Positions 21,297 to 31,579 of a DNA stretch of 64,000 nt are shown one piece after another. This stretch comes from Pseudonocardia sp. Lineage in GTDB: Bacteria; Actinomycetota; Actinomycetes; Mycobacteriales; Pseudonocardiaceae. The number at the start of each line of letters is the position of its first letter. The first letter of the stretch is position 1. Made by a program: the position numbers and the translations under genes. The stretch lies in the NCBI RefSeq assembly GCF_029263155.1, contig NZ_JAJCYB010000076.1, forward strand, positions 1 to 64,000, in the 5' to 3' direction. The notes below the pieces were generated by a model, which did not search any database, had not been told where the DNA came from, and saw only the letters and a list, made by a program, of their open reading frames with translations.

Positions 21297-22046
21297 GTGC
21301 CCGTCAGGCGCCGTCCGCGCGTCGTCCTGCCCCCGCAGTGGCGGCCGTCCCGTGCCGTCGTCCGCCGCTCGGCAGGCACCTGGACGCTGCAGAGCACCCT
21401 GCACCGGCACGGACTCGGCCCGGTCGCCGGCGTCGACGAGGCCGGCCGCGGGGCCTGCGCCGGGCCGCTGGTCGTCGCGGCCTGCGTGCTGCGCCCCGGG
21501 GACGCGCGCGCGCTCGACGGGCTCACCGACTCCAAGCTGCTCACCGCGGCCGCCCGCGAGGACTTCTACGCCCTGATCCGGCGGCGCGCGGTCGACCACT
21601 GCGTCGTCGTCATCCCGCCGGCCGACATCGACCGGCGCGGTGTGCACGTCGCCAACGTCGAGGGGATGCGCCGGGCCGTGGCCGGGCTCGCCGACCCTCC
21701 CGGCTACGTCCTCACCGACGGGTTCGCGGTGCGCGGGTTCGGCCGGCCCGCCCTCGCCGTGCCCAAGGGGGACCAGGTGGCCGCGTGTGTGGCGGCCGCG
21801 TCGGTGCTGGCCAAGGTGACCAGGGACCGGATCATGGTGGGGCTGGACGCGGAGTTCCCACGCTACGGCTTCGCGGAGCACAAGGGCTACTGCACGCCGA
21901 TGCACGACGCCGCACTGGCCCAGCACGGCCCGGCGCCGGTGCACCGCTTCTCGTTCGTCAACGTGCGGGCCGCGAGGGACGGCGGCGCGGTGCTGGTCCA
22001 CAATGAGTACGTGACCGAGGACCCGGTGGACGAGGTAGTGCGATGA
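21297..22046 (+). CDS. rnhB: Ribonuclease HII
   Basis: 249 residues. It removes ribonucleotides from DNA-RNA hybrids. Active-site acidic pair D47/E48 lies in GVDEAGRG; further family segments are [34 protein letters not shown] and [11 protein letters not shown]. The first ~38 residues (Arg-rich) precede the conserved domain. GTG at 21297 is accepted, but a later start is possible. DUF2469 overlaps the stop (ATGA). Confidence 0.95.
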   Translation: MPVRRRPRVVLPPQWRPSRAVVRRSAGTWTLQSTLHRHGLGPVAGVDEAGRGACAGPLVVAACVLRPGDARALDGLTDSKLLTAAAREDFYALIRRRAVDHCVVVIPPADIDRRGVHVANVEGMRRAVAGLADPPGYVLTDGFAVRGFGRPALAVPKGDQVAACVAAASVLAKVTRDRIMVGLDAEFPRYGFAEHKGYCTPMHDAALAQHGPAPVHRFSFVNVRAARDGGAVLVHNEYVTEDPVDEVVR

Positions 22047-22366
22047 GTGCCGAGGATCTCGAGAAGTACGAGACCGAGATGGAGCTCACGCTCTACAAGG
22101 AGTACCGGGACATCGTCTCCCAGTTCTCCTACGTCGTGGAGACCGAGCGCCGCTTCTATCTCGCCAACTCCGTGGACGTCACCCCGCGCAACGCGGACGG
22201 GGAGGTCTACTTCGAGGTGCGCATGTCCGATGCCTGGGTGTGGGACATGTACCGCCCGGCCCGGTTCGTCAAGAACGTGCGGGTGCTGACGTTCAAGGAC
22301 GTCAACGTCGAGGAGCTCGACAAGCCCGACCTGCGACTGCCCGAGGGTACCCAGTTCGGCTCCTGA
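22043..22366 (+). CDS. DUF2469 protein
   Basis: 107 residues, highly conserved across actinobacteria and always next to rnhB (Rv2901c in M. tuberculosis). Recognised by [20 protein letters not shown] and [20 protein letters not shown]. Rich in acidic and aromatic residues; soluble. No known function. Confidence 0.93.
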   Translation: MSAEDLEKYETEMELTLYKEYRDIVSQFSYVVETERRFYLANSVDVTPRNADGEVYFEVRMSDAWVWDMYRPARFVKNVRVLTFKDVNVEELDKPDLRLPEGTQFGS

Positions 22367-22397
22367 CGTTCCACCGTTCCGCCGCCCGCGCGGCAGG

Positions 22398-22426
22398 TTG
22401 TCCACATCGGCCTCCGGCCATCCACA
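22398..22426 (+). promoter_or_regulatory. Pair of DnaA-box-like 9-mers upstream of yraN
   Basis: TTGTCCACA (22398-22406) equals the actinobacterial DnaA-box consensus. CCATCCACA (22418-22426) fits the degenerate form in the same orientation, 20 bp downstream. They are in the 110-bp gap before the yraN-comM-dprA-xerC-whiG run. Possible DnaA or competence/DNA-processing regulation. Confidence 0.5.
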
Positions 22427-22476
22427 GATTCTGGTGATCGCCGCCGCGGCCCGCCCCGGACTCCGATCCTGGGGGC

Positions 22477-22833
22477 ATGGCCGACAAGGACGAGCTCGGA
22501 CGCCGCGGCGAGGACGTCGCGGTGCAGTACCTGGAGGGGCAGGGCCTGGTGGTCCTGTCGCGCAACTGGCGGTGCCGCCACGGTGAGCTCGACGTCGTGG
22601 CGGCGCAGGGCGACCGGCTCGTCGTCTGCGAGGTGAAGACCCGGTCGGGCACCCGCTTCGGTGAGCCCGCCGAGGCCGTCGACGGTCGCAAGATCGCCCG
22701 TATCCGCAAGGTCACCAACGCCTGGCTCGCCGCGCACCGGGTGCGCTGGAGCGACGTCCGGTTCGACGTCTGCGCGGTGCTGATCGAGCCGGGGCGTCCC
22801 GCCACCGTCCAGCACTACCGCGAGGCGTTCTGA
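22477..22833 (+). CDS. yraN: YraN/UPF0102-family endonuclease-like protein
   Basis: 118 residues with a PD-(D/E)XK-type core: GELDVVAAQGDRLVVCEVKTR (acidic residues and ExK) plus N-terminal LGRRGEDVAVQYLEGQG. The family is widespread and located beside comM/dprA; nuclease activity is plausible but rarely shown. ATG at 22477 matches the family start. comM begins 1 nt after the stop. Confidence 0.94.
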   Translation: MADKDELGRRGEDVAVQYLEGQGLVVLSRNWRCRHGELDVVAAQGDRLVVCEVKTRSGTRFGEPAEAVDGRKIARIRKVTNAWLAAHRVRWSDVRFDVCAVLIEPGRPATVQHYREAF

Positions 22834-22834
22834 C

Positions 22835-24343
22835 ATGGGCCTCGCCAGAGGGTGGTCGGTGGCGCTGCGCGGCGTCGACGGGCACGTCGTCGAGGTCGAG
22901 GCCGACGTCGGCGGCGGCCTGCCCGGCGTGCACCTGCTGGGGCTGCCGGACGCGGCGCTGCGCGAGTCGCAGGACCGGGTGCGTGCGGCGGTCGTCAACT
23001 CCGGGCTGGTGTGGCCCAACGAGCGGATCGTGCTGGCCCTGAGCCCGGCCACGCTGCGCAAGACGGGAAGCGCGTTCGACCTGGCGCTCGCCTGCTGCGT
23101 CCTGGCGGCGGCCGGCACGGTGCCGCAGCGGTCGCTGGAGCGCACCGTCCTGCTGGGGGAGCTCGCGCTGGACGGGAGGCTGCGGCCGGTGCGCGGCGTG
23201 CTGCCCTGCCTGCTCGCGGCCCGCGACGCCGGGATGGCGCGGGTGGTCGTGCCGGAGGTGGCGCTGTCGGAGGCGGCGCTCGTCGGCGGCATCGAGGTGC
23301 ACGGCGCGACCGATCTGGCCGAGGTGCTCGGGTGGCTGCGCGACGGGGCGCTGCTGCGCCGCCCGGGCCCGCCGCCCGGACCGGGCGGCGACGAGCCACC
23401 CGACCTCGCCGACGTGCTCGGGCAGGACGACGCGCGGCACGCGCTGGAGGTGGCGGCCGCCGGCGGGCACCACCTGCTGCTGGTGGGCCCGCCGGGCACC
23501 GGCAAGACGATGCTGGCCCAGCGGATCGTCGGCCTGCTCCCGCGGCTCACCACCGACGACGCGCTGGCGCTCGCCGCGATCCGGTCGGTGGCCGGGCGGC
23601 TGCCCGACGGTGCTCCGCTCGCCACGGTCCCGCCGCTGGTGGCCCCGCACCACTCGAGCTCCATGGCCGCGCTCGTCGGCGGGGGTGGTGGGCTCGCGCG
23701 CCCCGGCGCGGTGTCGCTGGCCCACCGCGGCGTGCTGTTCGTCGACGAGGCACCGGAGTTCGGTGCCCACCTGCTCGACGCGCTGCGCACCCCGTTGGAG
23801 GAGGGCGAGGTCCGGCTGGCCCGGGCGGAGGGCACGGTGCACTACCCGGCCCGCTTCCAGCTCGTGCTCGCCGCCAACCCCTGCCCGTGCGCACCGGCCC
23901 ACGACCGCGACTGCGTATGCCCGTCGCTGGTGCGCCGCCGCTACCTCGGCCGGCTGTCGGGCCCGCTGCTGGACCGGGTGGACCTGCGGGCGCGGATGTA
24001 CCCCGTCACCACCTTCACCACGGAGGCCGCCGAGGGGGAGGACACGGCCACGGTGCGCGCCCGGGTACTGGCGGCCCGTGCGGCGGCGGCCGAGCGCTGG
24101 GCGGCCGACGGCTGGCGCACCAACGCGGAGGTCCCCGGGCCGGTGCTCCGGTCGCGGTACGCGTTGCCGCCCGCGGCCGTGCGCCCCCTCGACGCGGGGA
24201 TGCGGGCGGGCGAGCTCACCGCGCGCGGGGCGGACCGCGCGTTGCGGGTGGCGTGGACGCTGTCCGATCTGTCCGGCACGAGCCGGCCGGACCGCGAGCA
24301 CGTGGAGGCGGCGCTGTACTTCCGCGACCGGAGGGCGGCATGA
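22835..24343 (+). CDS. comM: ComM/YifB Mg-chelatase-like AAA ATPase
   Basis: 502 residues: an N-terminal Lon-S5-like region (LLGLPDAALRESQDRVRAAV), Walker A GPPGTGKTMLAQR at 218, FVDEAPEF Walker B, the Cys cluster of NPCPCAPAHDRDC, and the C-terminal domain. In Vibrio, ComM is a helicase that drives branch migration in natural transformation; in actinobacteria the role is inferred. It overlaps dprA by 4 bp. Confidence 0.95.
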   Translation: MGLARGWSVALRGVDGHVVEVEADVGGGLPGVHLLGLPDAALRESQDRVRAAVVNSGLVWPNERIVLALSPATLRKTGSAFDLALACCVLAAAGTVPQRSLERTVLLGELALDGRLRPVRGVLPCLLAARDAGMARVVVPEVALSEAALVGGIEVHGATDLAEVLGWLRDGALLRRPGPPPGPGGDEPPDLADVLGQDDARHALEVAAAGGHHLLLVGPPGTGKTMLAQRIVGLLPRLTTDDALALAAIRSVAGRLPDGAPLATVPPLVAPHHSSSMAALVGGGGGLARPGAVSLAHRGVLFVDEAPEFGAHLLDALRTPLEEGEVRLARAEGTVHYPARFQLVLAANPCPCAPAHDRDCVCPSLVRRRYLGRLSGPLLDRVDLRARMYPVTTFTTEAAEGEDTATVRARVLAARAAAAERWAADGWRTNAEVPGPVLRSRYALPPAAVRPLDAGMRAGELTARGADRALRVAWTLSDLSGTSRPDREHVEAALYFRDRRAA

Positions 24344-25509
24344 GCGCGCGGGACGACGCCGTGGTCCCCCGGGAGCCGCGGTGGGCTCCGGACCTGTTGG
24401 CCCGGGCCTACCTCTCCCGGGTTGCCGAACCACCCGCCCCGGGGCTGGCCGGCTTCGTGGTGGAGGTCGGTCCGGTCGAGGCGGCCGAACGGGTGCGGCG
24501 CGGCGACGTTCCCGCACCGGTCGCCGCCGAGACCGCGGCCCGGCGGGGGGTGGAGCGCGCGGCCGCCGACCTGGCCGCGGCCGCGGCGTCGGGGATGCGC
24601 CTGCTCACCCCGGAGCATCCCGAATGGCCGGCCGGACCCTTCGAGGCGCTGGCGGGCTGCGGCGTCGGCGAGCTGGCGCCGCCGGTGGCGCTGTGGGTCA
24701 CGGGACCGGGGCGGCTCGCCGCGCTGTGCGAGCGGGCGGTGGCGGTGGTCGGAGCCCGGGCGGCCACCGGGTACGGCACGCACGTCGCGGGGGAGCTGGG
24801 CGCGGCGCTGGCGCAACGGTCCTGCACCGTCGTGTCCGGTGCGGCGATCGGTATCGACGGCGCCGCGCACCGGGGAGCGCTGGGCGCGGCCGGTGCCACC
24901 GTGGCCGTGCTGGCCTGCGGCGCCGACCGGGCCTACCCGCGGGCGCACGAGACCCTGCTCGCCCGGATCGCCGGCACCGGGCTGGTGGTGAGCGAGTACC
25001 CGCCCGGCAGCGTCCCCGGCCGGCATCGGTTCCTGGTCCGCAACCGGCTCATCGCCGGCCTCGCGGCCGGCACCGTCGTCGTCGAGGCCGGACTGCGCAG
25101 CGGAGCCACCCGGACCGCCACCGACACGGCCTCGCTCGGTCGCCCGGTGATGGCCGTGCCCGGTCCGGTCACGTCCGGGATGTCGGCGGGGTGTCACCGG
25201 TTGCTGCGGGAGGGGGCGGTGCTCGTCACCCGCGCCGAGGAGGTGCTGGAGGGGATCGGTCCGATCGGCGCGCAGCTCGCTCTCGACCCGCCCGTCCCGA
25301 GGCGGGCGACCGACGGGCTCGAACCCGCCGCGCAGCTGGTGCACGACGCCTTCCCCGCCGGTGGGGCCTGCGGGACGCGATGGCTGGCGGAGGAGGCCGG
25401 CGTGCCGCTGGGTGCGGTGCGGGTGGCGCTCGTGGAGCTCGAACGGCGCGATCTGGTGGAGCACCGCGATGGTTCGTGGCGGCTGCACCCGCGATCGGTG
25501 GGGCGATGA
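24340..25509 (+). CDS. dprA: DNA-processing protein DprA
   Basis: 389 residues. Rossmann-like DprA domain: VAVVGARAATGYGTHVA, SGAAIGIDGAAHRGAL, SEYPPGSVPGRHRFLVRNRLIAGLA (split here for reading), and EAGLRSGATRTA. A C-terminal winged-helix segment (LAEEAGVPLGAVRVALVELE) completes it. DprA loads RecA on incoming single strands. ATG at 24340 overlaps the comM stop. The N-terminal ~80 residues are a SAM-like region typical of actinobacterial homologues. Confidence 0.95.
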   Translation: MSARDDAVVPREPRWAPDLLARAYLSRVAEPPAPGLAGFVVEVGPVEAAERVRRGDVPAPVAAETAARRGVERAAADLAAAAASGMRLLTPEHPEWPAGPFEALAGCGVGELAPPVALWVTGPGRLAALCERAVAVVGARAATGYGTHVAGELGAALAQRSCTVVSGAAIGIDGAAHRGALGAAGATVAVLACGADRAYPRAHETLLARIAGTGLVVSEYPPGSVPGRHRFLVRNRLIAGLAAGTVVVEAGLRSGATRTATDTASLGRPVMAVPGPVTSGMSAGCHRLLREGAVLVTRAEEVLEGIGPIGAQLALDPPVPRRATDGLEPAAQLVHDAFPAGGACGTRWLAEEAGVPLGAVRVALVELERRDLVEHRDGSWRLHPRSVGR

Positions 25510-25584
25510 GCCGCACCGTGCACCGGCGCCGACACGGCCCTGCGGTGCTTGACCGGGGGCGGGGGATCGCGGAGCGTCCGGGCC

Positions 25585-26505
25585 ATGCCCCCGTCGCGCG
25601 TGCCGGAGCCCGCGCCGGCCGTCGGCGCGGTGCTGGAGGAGTTCGTCCGCCACCTGGGTCTGGAACGCGGGTGTTCGGCGCACACCGTGCGGGCCTATCG
25701 CGGGGACCTGCTGCCGTTGCTGAGCCGGATCGACGACGTCGCGGCGATCGACCTGGCGCTGCTGCGTCGCTGGCTCGCCGACGGTCACGCGGGGGGTGCG
25801 GGTCGGTCCACGCTGGCCCGGCGCGCTGCCGCGGCCCGGACGTTCACGGCCTGGGCACACCGCACCGGCCGGCTCGCGACCGACCCGGGCGCACTGCTGG
25901 TGTCGCCACGGCCGCGCACGGCACTGCCCGCCGTCCTCGACCCGGCGGAGACCGGATCCCTGTTCGACGCGGCGGTGTCCGGAGCCGCGGAGGGCGAGCC
26001 CGCAGCCGTGCGCGACCTGCTGATCCTCGAGCTGCTCTACGCCACCGGGATGCGGGTGGGAGAGCTGTGCGGGCTCGACGTCGACGACGTCGACGAGGAA
26101 CGGCGGGCGGTGCGCGTGCTGGGCAAGGGCGGCCGTGAACGCACCGTCGTCTACGGTGTGCCGGCCGCCACCGCGTTGCGGCGCTGGCTCGACGGTGGGC
26201 GGCGCGAGCTCGCCCGCCCGGGTTCACCGCCTGCCCTGCTCCTCGGGGCCCGCGGTGGGCGGCTGGACCCGCGGATCGCGCGCGAGGTGGTGCACCGTGC
26301 GGTGGCTGCGGTGCCGGGCGCCCCGGACACCGGACCGCACGGTCTGCGGCACGCCGCAGCCACTCACATGATGGCCGGCGGCGCGGACCTCCGTTACGTA
26401 CAGGAGTTGCTCGGTCACGCTAAGCTAGCAACCACTCAGCTCTACACACACGTGACCGTCGAGCGGCTGAAGGTGGTACATGAGCAGGCGCACCCCAGGG
26501 CTTAG
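25585..26505 (+). CDS. xerC: Tyrosine recombinase XerC
   Basis: 306 residues. All six catalytic residues are visible: R157 ([10 protein letters not shown]), K181 (GKGGRER), H252 and R255 ([11 protein letters not shown]), H278 ([11 protein letters not shown]) and Y287 (LYTHV). The N-terminal SAM-like core-binding domain includes [19 protein letters not shown]. It resolves chromosome dimers at dif with XerD. ATG 25585 is preferred; TTG 25549 would add 12 poor residues. The 3' end overlaps the sigma factor gene by 26 bp, so the two are coupled. Confidence 0.93.
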   Translation: MPPSRVPEPAPAVGAVLEEFVRHLGLERGCSAHTVRAYRGDLLPLLSRIDDVAAIDLALLRRWLADGHAGGAGRSTLARRAAAARTFTAWAHRTGRLATDPGALLVSPRPRTALPAVLDPAETGSLFDAAVSGAAEGEPAAVRDLLILELLYATGMRVGELCGLDVDDVDEERRAVRVLGKGGRERTVVYGVPAATALRRWLDGGRRELARPGSPPALLLGARGGRLDPRIAREVVHRAVAAVPGAPDTGPHGLRHAAATHMMAGGADLRYVQELLGHAKLATTQLYTHVTVERLKVVHEQAHPRA

Positions 26506-27382
26506 TCCGGTCCTGGACGGATCGGCGCAGCTCAGGGCGTTCACCGGGGCCGTGGTCACGGCACTGGCCCACCGCGAGACGGTGCTGACGGAGCCGTCCC
26601 CGCCGTCCCCGGCACCGGTATCCCGGGTCGTCCCCAGCGGCGACCGCAGCCCCGTGGACCGGCTGTGGGACGCCTACCTGGCGTGCCCGACACGCCCGGT
26701 CCGCGACCGGTTGCTCGTGCACTACACGCCACTCGTGCGCGCCGTGGCCCACCGCACGGCTGTCGGGCTGCCCACCTACGTCGACCTCGCGGACCTCGTC
26801 TCGGCCGGGGTGTTCGGGCTGATCGACGCGGTGGAGCGGTTCGACCCCGAGCGCTGCCCGCGGTTCGAGAGCTATGCCGCCCAGCGCATCCGCGGCGCCA
26901 TTCTCGACGAGCTGCGCGCCCAGGACTGGGTCCCGCGCACCATCCGCGGCCGCGCGCGCGAGCTCGACCGCGCGCGCGAGCGCCTGGAGGCGGTGCTGCG
27001 CCGGGCGGCCACCGACCGCGAGCTCGCCGACGAGCTCGGGCTGCCCGTCCGGGACCTGCGCACCCTCACCCGGCACACCCAGCTCGTCTCCGTGGAGGCG
27101 CTCGACGAGGGCAGCGGAGGTCTGTCCGAGCTGCTGGCCGACGACGCCGCCCCCGATCCGATGACGATCGTGCAGGCCCGCGAGACGTCGCGGCAGCTGG
27201 AGGCGGCCGTCGCGCAACTCGGCGAGCGCGATCGACTCGTGGTCCGCATGTACTACCTGGAGAACCGCACCCTGGCAGAGATCGGCCGGGAGCTGGGCAT
27301 CACCGAGTCGCGGGTGTGCCAGCTGCACACCCGGCTGGTCGGTCGGCTGCGTGGGCGGTTGGAGGAACTGGCCGCCGGGTAG
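26480..27382 (+). CDS. whiG: WhiG/FliA-family RNA polymerase sigma factor
   Basis: 300 residues. Region 2 ([54 protein letters not shown]), region 3 ([14 protein letters not shown]) and region 4 ([27 protein letters not shown], ends [16 protein letters not shown]) are complete. It groups with sigma-28-type WhiG, which starts spore formation in Streptomyces and is held by RsiG; its place between dprA/xerC and rpsB matches Streptomyces. ATG at 26480 lies inside xerC. The N-terminal ~60 residues are non-conserved. Confidence 0.88.
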   Translation: MSRRTPGLSPVLDGSAQLRAFTGAVVTALAHRETVLTEPSPPSPAPVSRVVPSGDRSPVDRLWDAYLACPTRPVRDRLLVHYTPLVRAVAHRTAVGLPTYVDLADLVSAGVFGLIDAVERFDPERCPRFESYAAQRIRGAILDELRAQDWVPRTIRGRARELDRARERLEAVLRRAATDRELADELGLPVRDLRTLTRHTQLVSVEALDEGSGGLSELLADDAAPDPMTIVQARETSRQLEAAVAQLGERDRLVVRMYYLENRTLAEIGRELGITESRVCQLHTRLVGRLRGRLEELAAG

Positions 27383-27542
27383 ACGGGCCCGCGACGGAGC
27401 GATCCGGGCGGGAGTCGCGCCGGACCGGCGCCGACGAGGCGCCACGCCGGTCACCGACGGACCCGCGACGCAGGTGCCGCTGACCACCACGGCCGCCACC
27501 GCCGCCGGGTCACCCCGCGCGCTGCCGCGGCGCGCCGGGCCG

Positions 27543-28673
27543 TCAGCCGGGCCAGGGCTCGGGGACCGGAAGCAGCCGTACCCGCGGCGGTCGCAGCAGC
27601 ACCAGCGGATCGAGGTAGTCGGCGCGGTCCCGGCGCGCACCCCAGTGCAGGCACGTGTCGCGGCAGCCGGCATGTCCGGTCTCCAGCACGCCCAGCACCG
27701 CGCCCGCCGCCACGACCGTCCCGGCGACGACGAGCGGGGCGACCGGCTCGTACGTCGTGCGCAGCCCGTCGTCGTGCTGCACCGACACCACCGGACGACC
27801 GGCCACCGCACCGGCGAACACCACCGTGCCCGCCCGTGCGGCCAGCACCGGCTGCCCGGCGGTGCCGGCGAGATCCACCCCGCGATGGCCGGGGCCGTAT
27901 GCGTGGGCCGGTGCCCGGAACGGCGTGCGCACCGCGGGCACGGGCAGCAGCGGCCACGCGTATCCCGCGCCCGGCGCGGGCACTCCCGCCCCGGCCGGTG
28001 CGGCGGGTACCCCCGCCCCGGCCGGTCCGGTGGGGAGAACCACATCGCCTGCGGCCGGGCCGCCGCCGTCCGGGCTCCCCGAGGACGGCTCCCCGGCGGC
28101 GGGGCCCTCTCCGGCGGGGCCCTCGTCGGCGGGGCCCTCTCCGGCGGGGCCTCCTCTGGCCGGGCCCCACTCGGCCGGGTCGCCGGCGGGGCTGCTGGCG
28201 TGCGGGCCGTTGGTGTCCGGGCCGTCGTCCGGGCTGCGCTTGTCCGGGCTGCGCTTGTCCGGGCGGTCGCCGCCGGGGCCGCCGTTGTCGGGGTCGCTCT
28301 TGTCGGGGTCGCCGTGTTCGGGGTGGCTGTTGTCGCGGTCGCCCACGGAGAGGGCGGAGCCGTACGCGGTGGTGGTGTGGTGGCCCGGCCCGGCCGGCAC
28401 CGGGGCCGTCTCGGCCGGTGCGGTTCGGATCGGTGGCGCTGCGCCGGCCGGGCCGGATGCGACGGCGGTCATCAGCAGCACGGCGACAGCCACCGCGGGA
28501 CCGCCGCCCGCCGCGCGGCCTGACGGCCGCCCGCCGCCGGGACCCGGTGCCGCGCGCCTCCCTGTTCGCCACGGGCCTGTCCTCCACGGGAGCTTCGCCC
28601 ACCAGCGCCCGCACCGGACCCCCGGTACGGCCGCCCGGAAGGCCGGGTGGTGCGGGTCGGCGGTAGCGGACAT
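27543..28673 (-). CDS. M23-family peptidase (LytM-like), secreted
   Basis: About 376 residues. An N-terminal hydrophobic stretch (VAVAVLLMTAVASGPAGA) looks like a signal peptide, although about 60 residues precede it. A low-complexity Pro/Gly/Asp linker with repeats (DKRSP, GEGPA) follows. The C-terminal M23 domain has HxxxD at H263/D267 (GHRGVDLAG) and a distal LHWG that supplies the HxH-type ligand as xHx. It likely cuts peptidoglycan peptides or activates amidases. It is convergent with whiG, and the same kind of gene is found before rpsB in other actinobacteria. Confidence 0.85.
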   Translation of the reverse strand: MSATADPHHPAFRAAVPGVRCGRWWAKLPWRTGPWRTGRRAAPGPGGGRPSGRAAGGGPAVAVAVLLMTAVASGPAGAAPPIRTAPAETAPVPAGPGHHTTTAYGSALSVGDRDNSHPEHGDPDKSDPDNGGPGGDRPDKRSPDKRSPDDGPDTNGPHASSPAGDPAEWGPARGGPAGEGPADEGPAGEGPAAGEPSSGSPDGGGPAAGDVVLPTGPAGAGVPAAPAGAGVPAPGAGYAWPLLPVPAVRTPFRAPAHAYGPGHRGVDLAGTAGQPVLAARAGTVVFAGAVAGRPVVSVQHDDGLRTTYEPVAPLVVAGTVVAAGAVLGVLETGHAGCRDTCLHWGARRDRADYLDPLVLLRPPRVRLLPVPEPWPG

Positions 28674-28723
28674 GGCGCCAGCGTGCCGCTGATCCGCTGC
28701 GGAGAACCCCTGGTCGCAGATCC

Positions 28724-28752
28724 TGTGGACCGGTGGCGGGCGATGTGGACAA
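28724..28752 (-). promoter_or_regulatory. DnaA-box-like pair between the M23 gene and rpsB
   Basis: TGTGGACAA (28744-28752) is the exact reverse complement of TTGTCCACA. A weaker TGTGGACCG lies at 28724-28732, again 20 bp away, the spacing seen at 22398-22426. It sits in the divergent spacer 50-80 bp upstream of the M23 start. Confidence 0.45.
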
Positions 28753-28790
28753 CCGGGGCACACCGGGTGAGGCCGTCCCGGGCCGCGGCG

Positions 28791-28822
28791 TACACTCGAC
28801 CCGCACCCCGGACTCCGGGGTG
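28791..28822 (+). promoter_or_regulatory. rpsB promoter and leader hairpin
   Basis: TACACT at 28791-28796 is a good -10. Just after the expected start, CACCCCGG-act-CCGGGGTG (28804-28822) is a perfect 8-bp hairpin. The remaining leader runs ~200 nt to rpsB with no gene in it (28823-29020). This size fits the S2-autoregulated leaders known from other bacteria, but I cannot match a specific fold. Confidence 0.5.
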
Positions 28823-29020
28823 ACTTCGCGCGCTCGCGTACCCGCCGGTCCCGGCCCCCGTGGCCGACCGGCACGAACACGGCGGACGGGCGGTCCCGCG
28901 GCACGTGTGCGGGTCCGGACGCCGACGCGACGCCAGGGCGGATCCGCCGACCGGCGCTCCGCACAACCGCGTGCGTGGTCGCCGGGCGATCGCGCCAGAG
29001 GAGAGAGGTGAACACCGGCC

Positions 29021-29923
29021 ATGGCCGTCGTCACCATGAAGCAGCTGCTCGACAGCGGCGTGCACTTCGGGCACCAGACCCGCCGCTGGAACCCGAAGAT
29101 GAAGCGCTACATCCTCACCGAGCGCAACGGCATCTACATCATCGACCTGCAGCAGACGCTGTCCTACATCGACCGGGCCTACGAGTTCGTGCGCGAGACC
29201 GTCGCGCACGGCGGCACGATCATGTTCGTGGGCACGAAGAAGCAGGCGCAGGAGGCCATCGCCGACGAGGCGGGCCGCGTCAACATGCCGTATGTCAACC
29301 AGCGCTGGCTGGGCGGCATGCTCACCAACTTCCAGACCGTCCACAGGCGCCTTCAGCGGATGAAGGAGCTCGAGGCGATGGAGCAGACGGGGGGCTTCGA
29401 GGGTCGGACCAAGAAGGAGATCCTCATGCTGACCCGGGAGAAGACCAAGCTGGAGAAGACGCTCGGCGGCATCCGGGACATGACCAAGGTCCCGAGCGCG
29501 GTCTGGATCGTGGACACCAAGAAGGAGCACATCGCCGTCGGCGAGGCCCGGAAGCTGGGCATCCCGGTCGTCTCCATCCTGGACACCAACTGCGATCCCG
29601 ACGAGGTCGACTTCCCGATCCCGGGCAACGACGACGCGATCCGCTCGGCCGCGCTGCTCACGAAGGTCGTCGCCCAGGCGGCGGCCGACGGCCTGATGCA
29701 GCGCTCCGCGCGCGCCCGCGGCGGCGACGGCACCGAGGACAAGCCGGCCACCGAGGAGCCGCTCGCCGAGTGGGAGCAGGAGCTGCTCGCCAGCGGAACC
29801 GCGAGCGCCGGATCCGACGGCGCCAGCCTCACGGCCGCCGCTGCGCCGGCCGAGGCGCCCAGCCCGGCCGCCGAGCCCGCCCCGGCCAGCACCAGCAACG
29901 GCACCCAGCAGACCACCAGCTGA
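29021..29923 (+). CDS. rpsB: 30S ribosomal protein S2
   Basis: 300 residues. The S2 core is intact ([66 protein letters not shown]), followed by an Ala/Pro/Glu-rich tail of about 65 residues. ATG at 29021. It is first in the rpsB-tsf-pyrH-frr-cdsA run. Confidence 0.97.
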   Translation: MAVVTMKQLLDSGVHFGHQTRRWNPKMKRYILTERNGIYIIDLQQTLSYIDRAYEFVRETVAHGGTIMFVGTKKQAQEAIADEAGRVNMPYVNQRWLGGMLTNFQTVHRRLQRMKELEAMEQTGGFEGRTKKEILMLTREKTKLEKTLGGIRDMTKVPSAVWIVDTKKEHIAVGEARKLGIPVVSILDTNCDPDEVDFPIPGNDDAIRSAALLTKVVAQAAADGLMQRSARARGGDGTEDKPATEEPLAEWEQELLASGTASAGSDGASLTAAAAPAEAPSPAAEPAPASTSNGTQQTTS

Positions 29924-29928
29924 TCTGC

Positions 29929-29957
29929 ACCGCCCCGGGCCCGCGGCCCGGGGCGGT
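29929..29957 (+). terminator. 12-bp hairpin between rpsB and tsf
   Basis: ACCGCCCCGGGC and GCCCGGGGCGGT pair perfectly around CCGCG. No U tract follows, so it is probably an attenuator that sets the rpsB to tsf ratio, or an mRNA-stabilising stem, rather than a full stop. Confidence 0.55.
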
Positions 29958-29998
29958 CGCGGTATCCCTCCAACTCACAAGGGACGAAGAGACCCACC

Positions 29999-30814
29999 AT
30001 GGCGAACTACACCGCCGCCGACGTCAAGAAGCTCAGGGACCTCACCGGTTCCGGGATGATGGACTGCAAGAAGGCGCTGGAGGACTCCGACGGCGACTTC
30101 GACAAGTCCGTCGAGCTGCTGCGCATCAAGGGCGCGAAGGACATCGACAAGCGCGCAGGCCGCGAGACCGCGAACGGCCTCGTCGTCGCCGAGGGCGGCA
30201 CGATGGTCCAGCTCAACTGCGAGACCGACTTCGTCGCCAAGAGCGCCGACTTCCAGGCCCTCGCCGACTCCGTGCTGAAGGTCGCGGTCGACGAGCAGCC
30301 CGCCGATCTCGACGCCCTCAAGGCCGCCAAGCTCGGGGACGGCACCGTCGAGGACGCCGTTCTCGCGCTGTCCGCCCGCATCGGCGAGAAGCTCGAGCTC
30401 AAGCGCTACGTCCACGTCGACGGGCCGGTGGCGCTGTACCTGCACCGCCGCGCGTCGGACCTGCCGCCCGCCATCGGCGCGCTGGTGTCCTACGAGGGAG
30501 CCTCCGACGAGGCCGCCAAGGGCGTCGCGATGCACGTCGCCGCGGCCCGGCCGAGCTACACCACCCGCGACGAGGTCCCGGCCGAGGTGATCGAGAACGA
30601 GCGCCGCATCGCCGAGGCCACCGCCCGCGAGGAGGGCAAGCCCGAACAGGTGCTGCCCCGCATCGTGGACGGCCGCATCAACGGCTTCTACAAGGACGTC
30701 GTGCTCCTGGAGCAGGCGTCCGTCCAGGACTCCAAGAAGACGGTGAAGGCGCTGCTCGACGAGGCCGGCGTCACGGTCAAGAAGTTCGCGCGCTTCGAGG
30801 TCGGCCAGGCCTGA
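29999..30814 (+). CDS. tsf: Elongation factor Ts
   Basis: 271 residues. [25 protein letters not shown] N-domain ([18 protein letters not shown]) and the core ([13 protein letters not shown]). Nucleotide exchange factor for EF-Tu. ATG at 29999; a gggacgaaga site precedes it. Its TGA shares an A with the pyrH ATG. Confidence 0.97.
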   Translation: MANYTAADVKKLRDLTGSGMMDCKKALEDSDGDFDKSVELLRIKGAKDIDKRAGRETANGLVVAEGGTMVQLNCETDFVAKSADFQALADSVLKVAVDEQPADLDALKAAKLGDGTVEDAVLALSARIGEKLELKRYVHVDGPVALYLHRRASDLPPAIGALVSYEGASDEAAKGVAMHVAAARPSYTTRDEVPAEVIENERRIAEATAREEGKPEQVLPRIVDGRINGFYKDVVLLEQASVQDSKKTVKALLDEAGVTVKKFARFEVGQA

Positions 30815-31572
30815 TGGCAGACGACCCGAGGATCGACACCGACCACACCGGCCCCGGATTCCGCCGAGTGCTGCTCAAGCTCGGCGGGGAGATGTTCGGG
30901 GGAGGTGCGGTCGGTGTCGATCCGGAGGTCGTCGAGACCGTCGCCCGGCAGATCGCCGAGGTGGTCACCTCGGGTGCGCAGGTGGCGGTCGTCATCGGCG
31001 GCGGCAACTTCTTCCGCGGCTCCGAGCTGCAGGAACGCGGGATGGAGCGGTCCCGTGCCGACTACATGGGCATGCTCGGCACGGTCATGAACTGCCTCGC
31101 CCTGCAGGACTTCCTGGAGCGCGAGCACCACATCGACACCCGCGTCCAGACCGCGATCACGATGGGCCAGGTCGCGGAGGCCTACATCCCGCGCCGGGCG
31201 ATCCGGCACCTGGAGAAGGGCCGCGTCGTGATCTTCGGTGCTGGCGTCGGGATGCCGTACTTCTCCACCGACACCGCCGGTGCCCAGCGGGCCCTGGAGA
31301 TCGGGGCCGAGGCGCTGCTGCTGGCCAAGGGCGTGGACGGCGTCTTCACCGCCGACCCGAAGCTGGACCCCGAGGCGAAGCGCTACGAGGAGATCACGCA
31401 CCGCGAGGTTCTCGAACAGGGCCTGAAGGTCGCCGACGCCACCGCCTTCAGCCTCTGCATGGACAACAAGATGCCGATCATCGTGTTCAACCTGCTCGTC
31501 GAGGGCAACATCGCCCGCGCGGTGCGTGGTGAGAGGATCGGCACGTTGGTGAGCACGCCCGGGGAAAGGTAG
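30814..31572 (+). CDS. pyrH: Uridylate kinase
   Basis: 252 residues, amino-acid-kinase fold. Motifs: [55 protein letters not shown] and TADPKLDP. It makes UDP from UMP and is GTP-activated and UTP-inhibited in the family. ATG at 30814 overlaps the tsf stop by one base (TGATG). frr follows after 7 nt. Confidence 0.96.
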   Translation: MADDPRIDTDHTGPGFRRVLLKLGGEMFGGGAVGVDPEVVETVARQIAEVVTSGAQVAVVIGGGNFFRGSELQERGMERSRADYMGMLGTVMNCLALQDFLEREHHIDTRVQTAITMGQVAEAYIPRRAIRHLEKGRVVIFGAGVGMPYFSTDTAGAQRALEIGAEALLLAKGVDGVFTADPKLDPEAKRYEEITHREVLEQGLKVADATAFSLCMDNKMPIIVFNLLVEGNIARAVRGERIGTLVSTPGER

Positions 31573-31579
31573 GTACGTC

